IMG/VR virus record: IMGVR_UViG_3300047387_000113
Span: 1 to 27,971 of that record
DNA length: 27,971 bases
DNA from: a virus
Strand: one strand, 5' to 3'
Below, one piece after another: positions 22,802-27,971 of this stretch (within the stretch, counting starts at the first letter, position 1; every line of letters starts with the position of its first letter). Position numbers and translations under genes: made by a program. Below the pieces are notes generated by a model. The model ran no database searches. It was not told where the DNA came from and worked only from the letters and a program-made list of their open reading frames with translations.

Positions 22802-25800
22802 ATGACTGATCCAAATCAAAACGGTGCTACCGTAGACATAAATCAAGAGGCACTAACATTAGCATATAATGATGCTTTTGATGGAGGATTTTCAGGTACT
22901 CAGGCTGAGTTTTTTCAGCTTTTATGTGAAGATGAGCAAGCTCAGGGCTGGTCTTTTGAATCTGCTCAATTAGGAGGTTTTGAAGGTTCTTTTGATGACT
23001 TTAAAGGCTTGTTGTCATTGCCTGATATAATTGAAAAAGTTGATAATGAGACACCAAAAGAGGATGATGAAGTAAAAAAAAAAGATACGTTTGGACCGCT
23101 TTTGGAAGAAGATACGAGATCTTTATCTCTCGAGTCTGAGTTTTCTTCGGCAGATCCTAACTTTAGTGTAGAAAAATCTGTAAAATTTCAAGAAGAGTAC
23201 AAAAAAGACAAGTATAAAAAAGCAATTGAATACTTTAAAGATGCTCGTCCAGACTTAGACTTTCCAACAAAAGAAGAATATTATGGAGTTGGTAAAGCTC
23301 CAATGCTAACTGAAACTTCAGAATACAAGGATGTAACTGATATTTCTGCTGACGAAAAAAGAGTTAGAGAAGAGCAAGCAAAAATAGCGCAAGAATATAG
23401 AGAAGGCAAAAGAGAGTTAACTCCTCAACAATCCTTAGTAAATACATTACACAACTCCCTAGGGCAGCTAGCAACTGTTGATGATACTTTTAGATACATG
23501 TATGGTGTTGCAACCAATGACATGAAACAAATTGGTTTGGCAGAAGCTGAAATGGAAAGAGTAGACTCCATGGCCCAACCAACAATGGAATTTACCGACG
23601 GCGCTAGCCTTACGGAAGATCCAGCAAAGTTTGCTGCTGCTGTTATTGATGGTTTTTCTGGATTTGCAACTTCAGCCATAATATATCAACTGACAGGTGG
23701 TCCTTATACCATGGGAATTGGTTTAGCAAGTGATATGATAGCAAGATCTATTAGGGATCACAATAAAACAAAAGCCGAGGCAAACAAAACAACTGTAGAA
23801 GAATTACATAAAACCGGAGAGTTTGAGGTTTTGATACCTGGATCTATAGGAGTTCTTGCTTATAAATTAGAAAAAGCAGGTATAAAGGGTGTTGGAACAG
23901 CGATTAATGCGCTAGCAACAAAGGGATACAGTAAACTTGCTAAATTATTAACGTTTGGAGGATCTCAATTCAAAGAAGGAGCTACTGAATTTGGTCAAAA
24001 CATTTTAGAAGATATAAATAATTTTTTAGGTAGCCTAAATGTTGAGGAAAGTAAAAAGATATACAAGGGAAGGCCAGATTTATTAGCTGAAGAAATAGGA
24101 AAAGAGTTTGTTAAATCGGCTACATCTAGAGAATCTAGGGAGGCTTTTTATAAAGGACTTGCTGGAGGTGCAGGGGGAACTACTTTAGGTGCGACTTATA
24201 ATAAAGTTATGTCTGTTACTAAATCCAAAGAAGAAACAGATAAACAAGACGACCTAACAGAAAGAATATTAGACTTAGAAGCCATGGAAAGAAATCCATC
24301 GCTTAATGAGTCAGAAAAGGAAGGCATTAAAACATCTAAAGATGCAGCACTCGAAGAGTTAAAAAGAATTCAAATAGAGGCTGAAAAAATGGCTGAAAAC
24401 TACAGCCAAGAACAAATTGATGAGTTTGTACAACTCAGAGAGGAACAAGTATTCTTAAACAATCAGCTCTGGACAACAGAAAATTCTAAGAACCTAAATA
24501 GAGAACAGAAGGATAAAGTTATACAAAACCTCCAGGATAAGTTTCAAAAAAATGTATCCAGAGTAAAGGAGGTTCAGAAAGAGGCAATAGAAGGGGTTAA
24601 AACAAAAAAAGAAGGAGCTCCTAGTCAACCAGCCCAAGAAGAAGTGTTGGTTCAAGAGGAGACTGATTCTAAAGGTAGAGTCTTCAAAAGGTACGCCATT
24701 ACAACAGAAAAAGATGGCATAAAAACAACAACATATACATTCAATAGAAGCGACAAAGATGCTTCTCAAAGAAACAAATCTAGTGTTAAGCCCGAGGTTG
24801 CGTTTGGTGAGAGATTTGAAGTAGACTCTGAGTCTGAGTACAATGATGTTATATTTGAAGATGAACTAAAAGTGGTCGGTGTTGAAAATATTGTAGAAAA
24901 CCCTAACCCTAGGTCGGATCAAACTCAGTACCAATCAGATGTCGTGGTTGAAAATAAAGAGGGTAGCAGAACAACCTTTAAAGGAATAAGGTTAAGGGAG
25001 AAAACCAAAGGCGCACAAGAAGACATTGATCTTCAGAGTAAGGCAACGGAAAAAGAAGGGGTAGAAACAGAGCAAGGTGCTAAAAACCTAATAGAGTCTC
25101 TAAAAAAATGGTCAAAACTGGGGCTAAATAAATTTTCTAACTTAAGAAGTAAGTTTGGCCTTGATCCTAAAAGGGGAAATGTTGATATAACAAGACTTCA
25201 AGAGGCTTACAAAGGGGGAATGAAATCAGAAACTTATGCAGCATTATCTAGATTTCAAAACATAGAGACCTTAATAAAAAAACTAAGCAAAAACGACCAA
25301 GACAAAGCAAGGGTTGTGAGTGATAAAATACTTAGAGGGGAAAAAGTAACTCAAGAAGAGTTTTCCTCTTTTGAAGAGATATCTAAACTTTCTTCTGACT
25401 TTAGATTAGCTATAGACAAACTTAGTCAAGAATTAATAGATTTAGGAATTCTTCCTCCAGATTCAGAACAAAATATATCTGATAATATAGGAGAATATTT
25501 AAATAGAGCCTACTTAGCTTTCACAGATCCAAATTACAAGCCAGGCGACATTACTAGACAGAAAGCAAAAAGATTTTTACAAAAAAATCCTAAATTAATA
25601 ATTGAACAAGCCGAAAAAAGGGCTGATGAAAAAGGAATTAGTCTTGATGAGGCTATTGCAGAACAGGCTGATGTTTTTTTAGATAGCCTTCTTGAAAAAG
25701 GCGATTCTGGATCTCCTATGTCTAGAGAGTTTAAGCTCAATAAGTCAATATTAAAACAAAAGAAAGGAGTTCCTAAACCTTTAAGGGAGTTTTTAGGAGA

Positions 25801-27673
25801 GATTAAGGATGGTAGGCAGGCGGCTTATATAAGTCACCTTAAATTAGCGAGCCTTGTTAATACAGCAAGATATCAAAAAGGTGTTTTAGATAGCGGACTT
25901 GGTAAATTTATATATGAAAAAAACGATCCAAATAGACCACCTGATTCTGTTGAAATAAAAGGCAGCGCTTATGATATTTTATCTGGATATTATGCATCTC
26001 CTGATGTTGTTGATGCTATTATACCTAAACAAGAAAAGGTAGTCGAAGGAGCCATGAAAGTTTTAACTGACCTTAATGGCTTAGTAAAAGGATGGAAAAC
26101 AGTTTATAATCCTACATCTTACCTTAGAAACTACATATCTACCATGGTAATGTTGGCTACAAGAGGTGATCTTTCTATGAAACAATTTATTGATTCTCAC
26201 AAAGCTTACTTAAACACCTTGAAGGGTAAAAAAGTGTTTGAAGAAAAAATGTTTGAGTATAAAAAAATGGGAATCGTTGGCCAAAACATTGATGTTGGTG
26301 TAATTAAAAGCGCAATGAGAGATAACGATACAGATATGGAGACTGGTCTTTATAAAAGAATGACAAAAAAAGACGACTCCCAAGAATCAATACTGAGAAG
26401 AAGTATAAAATCTATATATAAACTTGGAAAATTAGGCCAAGGCATACAATTTACTGCTGAAAGGATGCAAACAATATTTCAGGCAGGAGATGATATAGGG
26501 AGAATGATGGCTTATGAGAAAAGAAAAGAAGCTCACGCAGACATGATGTTTGATAAAACGGTTGAGCAACTTGATGATAGTGAATTGAAGCAAGTTCAAG
26601 AAGCTGCTGCTGAAGAAATAAAGGATCAATACAACAATTACGATAGGGTTCCTCCTTTGATAAAAAAGCTCAGTAGAAACATTTTAGTGGGATCTTTTGT
26701 TCAGTTTCCTGCTGAGATGATAAGAAACACAGCAAACACAATAGGGAGTACGATCACGAGGATGAAGGATAAAAATCCTAAAGTAAGAAAAGACGCTAAG
26801 ACTAGACTTGCCACATTTTTAGGGGCACAATCAGCCCTAGCTATAGGAACCACATTTTTAGGAGATAGTATCATGGATATGTTTAACATGGACGATGAAG
26901 AAGAAGATGAGGTTCAAAGAGTAAAAGATTTGAGAAACGTAGTAGCGCCCTGGTCTAAAAACCACAAAATCATTGTAAGGAAAATGGGAGACAACAAGCT
27001 GAGTTATGTAGATGTAAGCGCAAACAATCCTTATAATATGATCTCAAGGCTTATTCAGAAAGTTGGTATAGACGGAATAGGTAATAATGCAGATACTTAT
27101 GAGGTAATGTTTGATTTTTTTGGACCATTTTTGGATCAAGAAATTCTATCTCGAGCTATATTCGAAACACTTAATGGACAAACCGAATCAGGTAAACCTT
27201 TATTTTTTAGTACAGATGGAACGGGAGAAAAGCTTACTAAAGGAACCGAACATATTCTTAAAGAAATAATGCCCGGATATATGAGGTTTGTACAAAGAGT
27301 TACAGACGAAGATAAAAGTACCGTAAATGAACTAATATCATTAACTGGATTTAGAACCACAGAGGTAGATCTTGATACGTCTTTATATTTTAAAATGAGA
27401 GCAGCGTATAGCGATATGCAAGATCTACAGGCTAGCTATAGAATGAATCTTTCAAAAGGAAAAGACACTTATGACGATAGTGCGATAAAATATGGGGAAG
27501 CAATAACCAAAGCAAATGAGGTTCTTCAATCCCATATAAGGTTAGGTTTAGACCCTAAGTTAGCTTATCAACAAATGAAAAAAATGATGGGTAAAAATCA
27601 AAAGTTTAGTAATAACGAAATAAAAGCTATAATATACGGAGTTGAGATAGCATTTAAAGAAGCTAAAAAATAA
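22802..27673 (+). CDS. Very large internal virion/ejection protein, gp16-like position
   Basis: I take the ATG at 22802 (MTDPNQNGATVDINQEALTL), one base after the previous stop, giving 1623 residues. An upstream in-frame ATG at 22721 would only read through the preceding gene. Near the N-terminus are two copies of an F-x-G-[ST]-x-x-[ED]-F motif (GGFSGTQAEFFQLL and GGFEGSFDDFKGLL). A hydrophobic Gly/Ala-rich region spans about 260-475 and includes FKEGATEFGQNILEDI. A charged middle part follows, and a later region holds IDKLSQELIDLG and EYLNRAYLAF. A C-terminal hydrophobic segment (about 1325-1360) follows FVQFPAEMIRNTANTIGSTI. It resembles giant ejection proteins of T7-like and crAss-like phages. 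T7 gp16 (1318 residues) has an N-terminal transglycosylase that I do not see here. Confidence 0.65.
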   Translation: MTDPNQNGATVDINQEALTLAYNDAFDGGFSGTQAEFFQLLCEDEQAQGWSFESAQLGGFEGSFDDFKGLLSLPDIIEKVDNETPKEDDEVKKKDTFGPLLEEDTRSLSLESEFSSADPNFSVEKSVKFQEEYKKDKYKKAIEYFKDARPDLDFPTKEEYYGVGKAPMLTETSEYKDVTDISADEKRVREEQAKIAQEYREGKRELTPQQSLVNTLHNSLGQLATVDDTFRYMYGVATNDMKQIGLAEAEMERVDSMAQPTMEFTDGASLTEDPAKFAAAVIDGFSGFATSAIIYQLTGGPYTMGIGLASDMIARSIRDHNKTKAEANKTTVEELHKTGEFEVLIPGSIGVLAYKLEKAGIKGVGTAINALATKGYSKLAKLLTFGGSQFKEGATEFGQNILEDINNFLGSLNVEESKKIYKGRPDLLAEEIGKEFVKSATSRESREAFYKGLAGGAGGTTLGATYNKVMSVTKSKEETDKQDDLTERILDLEAMERNPSLNESEKEGIKTSKDAALEELKRIQIEAEKMAENYSQEQIDEFVQLREEQVFLNNQLWTTENSKNLNREQKDKVIQNLQDKFQKNVSRVKEVQKEAIEGVKTKKEGAPSQPAQEEVLVQEETDSKGRVFKRYAITTEKDGIKTTTYTFNRSDKDASQRNKSSVKPEVAFGERFEVDSESEYNDVIFEDELKVVGVENIVENPNPRSDQTQYQSDVVVENKEGSRTTFKGIRLREKTKGAQEDIDLQSKATEKEGVETEQGAKNLIESLKKWSKLGLNKFSNLRSKFGLDPKRGNVDITRLQEAYKGGMKSETYAALSRFQNIETLIKKLSKNDQDKARVVSDKILRGEKVTQEEFSSFEEISKLSSDFRLAIDKLSQELIDLGILPPDSEQNISDNIGEYLNRAYLAFTDPNYKPGDITRQKAKRFLQKNPKLIIEQAEKRADEKGISLDEAIAEQADVFLDSLLEKGDSGSPMSREFKLNKSILKQKKGVPKPLREFLGEIKDGRQAAYISHLKLASLVNTARYQKGVLDSGLGKFIYEKNDPNRPPDSVEIKGSAYDILSGYYASPDVVDAIIPKQEKVVEGAMKVLTDLNGLVKGWKTVYNPTSYLRNYISTMVMLATRGDLSMKQFIDSHKAYLNTLKGKKVFEEKMFEYKKMGIVGQNIDVGVIKSAMRDNDTDMETGLYKRMTKKDDSQESILRRSIKSIYKLGKLGQGIQFTAERMQTIFQAGDDIGRMMAYEKRKEAHADMMFDKTVEQLDDSELKQVQEAAAEEIKDQYNNYDRVPPLIKKLSRNILVGSFVQFPAEMIRNTANTIGSTITRMKDKNPKVRKDAKTRLATFLGAQSALAIGTTFLGDSIMDMFNMDDEEEDEVQRVKDLRNVVAPWSKNHKIIVRKMGDNKLSYVDVSANNPYNMISRLIQKVGIDGIGNNADTYEVMFDFFGPFLDQEILSRAIFETLNGQTESGKPLFFSTDGTGEKLTKGTEHILKEIMPGYMRFVQRVTDEDKSTVNELISLTGFRTTEVDLDTSLYFKMRAAYSDMQDLQASYRMNLSKGKDTYDDSAIKYGEAITKANEVLQSHIRLGLDPKLAYQQMKKMMGKNQKFSNNEIKAIIYGVEIAFKEAKK

Positions 27674-27701
27674 AAAGGGACCAAAGTAAATTGATCCCTT
27701 T
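27674..27701 (-). terminator. Convergent-gene terminator hairpin
   Basis: AAAGGGA-C-CAA (27674-27684) pairs with TTG-A-TCCCTTT (27691-27701) with one C/A mismatch and a six-base loop. On the - strand it is followed by TTTTTATTTTTT, so it works best as the terminator of the leftward nuclease gene. The stem may also stop rightward transcripts from the ejection-protein gene, which ends at 27673. Confidence 0.75.
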
Positions 27702-27714
27702 CGCCCCAAAAATA

Positions 27715-27742
27715 TATTTAGCCGGACCCCTCTAGCTAAATA
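27715..27742. other. Second intergenic hairpin with C/G-rich loop
   Basis: TATTTAGC (27715-27722) and GCTAAATA (27735-27742) form a perfect 8-bp inverted repeat around a 12-base loop (CGGACCCCTCTA). It lies between the terminator and the stop of the - strand gene. No T-run follows on either strand, so it may be an mRNA 3' stabiliser, a protein site or part of a larger RNA fold. Confidence 0.45.
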
Positions 27743-27751
27743 CACTCAAAC

Positions 27752-27971
27752 TTACAATATCTTTTTTAATAAATCAACAACAACCTCACAATCTTTTTGA
27801 TTCCTAGGCATAAAAAGTACTGGGTCTTGGCCCGTGTCTACCAAGTGTTTCTTAAATAATTTCCACCTGATGGGAAATGCTTCGTTTGGATTTCCCTTAC
27901 ACTCTATTATAAACCTCCTTGGCTTCTTAACATCTATAAAGTCTGGAGTGTATCTTATGGGCAGAATTTTT
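27752..27971 (-). CDS. C-terminal part of a PD-(D/E)XK nuclease (T7 endonuclease I/DUF1064-like)
   Basis: This is the only - strand gene. It enters from the right edge (first full codon at 27970, start not in the window) and stops at 27752, leaving 72 residues. The motif YTPDF at fragment residues 7-11, then FIIECKG (20-26), gives the PD...ExK catalytic pattern: Asp10, Glu23, Lys25. T7 endonuclease I shows the same YTPDF...ETKG spacing style. DUF1064 phage nucleases likewise have PDF, then a Lys-Gly and a helix like IRWKLFKKHL. It probably cuts branched or other phage DNA during recombination or packaging. The convergent orientation marks the border between the structural and probably the DNA-metabolism modules. 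Confidence 0.75.
   Translation of the reverse strand, partial: KILPIRYTPDFIDVKKPRRFIIECKGNPNEAFPIRWKLFKKHLVDTGQDPVLFMPRNQKDCEVVVDLLKKIL

Noticed and set aside
21133-27673. Search for a lysozyme/transglycosylase or protease motif in the internal virion proteins
   Set aside because: No convincing catalytic pattern was found by eye, so none is claimed.
27560-27745. 61-codon - strand frame spanning the intergenic hairpins
   Set aside because: It overlaps the terminator and the end of the giant + strand gene and has a Phe-rich composition typical of antisense reading.

Overview
The window reads as the late (structural, packaging and lysis) module of a tailed phage with a podovirus-type virion. 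It is AT-rich and almost entirely coding, with all but one gene on the + strand. The host is probably a marine Bacteroidota (flavobacterium-like) cell. Reasons: starts follow A-rich leaders instead of clear Shine-Dalgarno sites, three intergenic sites match the Bacteroidota -7 promoter element TAnnTTTG, and several proteins resemble families I associate with flavobacterial and crAss-like phages. The host call is inference. No integrase, tRNA, rRNA, CRISPR array or insertion sequence was seen.

Layout. Positions 1-2361 hold the end of a beta-rich (fibre-like) gene, a tail-assembly-chaperone-like gene, a small unknown gene, a GroES-like co-chaperonin, a group of tiny overlapping genes (membrane coiled coil, soluble coiled coil, lipoprotein) that may be the envelope-disruption genes, and a probable small terminase. 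Positions 2279-9551 hold large terminase, portal, scaffold-like protein and major capsid protein. A strong hairpin terminator follows the capsid gene. A lone conserved gene (9622-10374) comes next, then a textbook intrinsic terminator that abuts a TAnnTTTG promoter. Positions 10449-20017 encode two connector/ring-type proteins, a giant 2357-residue tail nozzle protein and a companion tail protein. A second TAnnTTTG element sits just before a GNAT-like gene (20038), followed by three internal virion (ejection) candidates of 230, 555 and 1623 residues. The + strand module ends at 27673. A convergent - strand PD-(D/E)XK nuclease gene enters from the right edge and is separated from it by hairpins.

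Gene order matches the T7 plan in rotated form: lysis genes, TerS, TerL, then portal, scaffold, capsid, connector, nozzle, gp13/GNAT-like, and gp14-, gp15- and gp16-like ejection proteins. The gene sizes and sequences, and the nozzle/companion pair, look more like the larger crAss-like/flavophage lineages.

The standout is inside the nozzle gene. A roughly 2.2 kb array of thrombospondin type-3-like calcium-binding repeats (residues about 1095-1818) sits between a propeller-like N-terminal part and an unrecognised 540-residue C-terminal part. The repeats are conserved as protein but scrambled at synonymous positions. The simplest reading is a calcium-stiffened stalk that carries a host-contact domain out from the tail tip.
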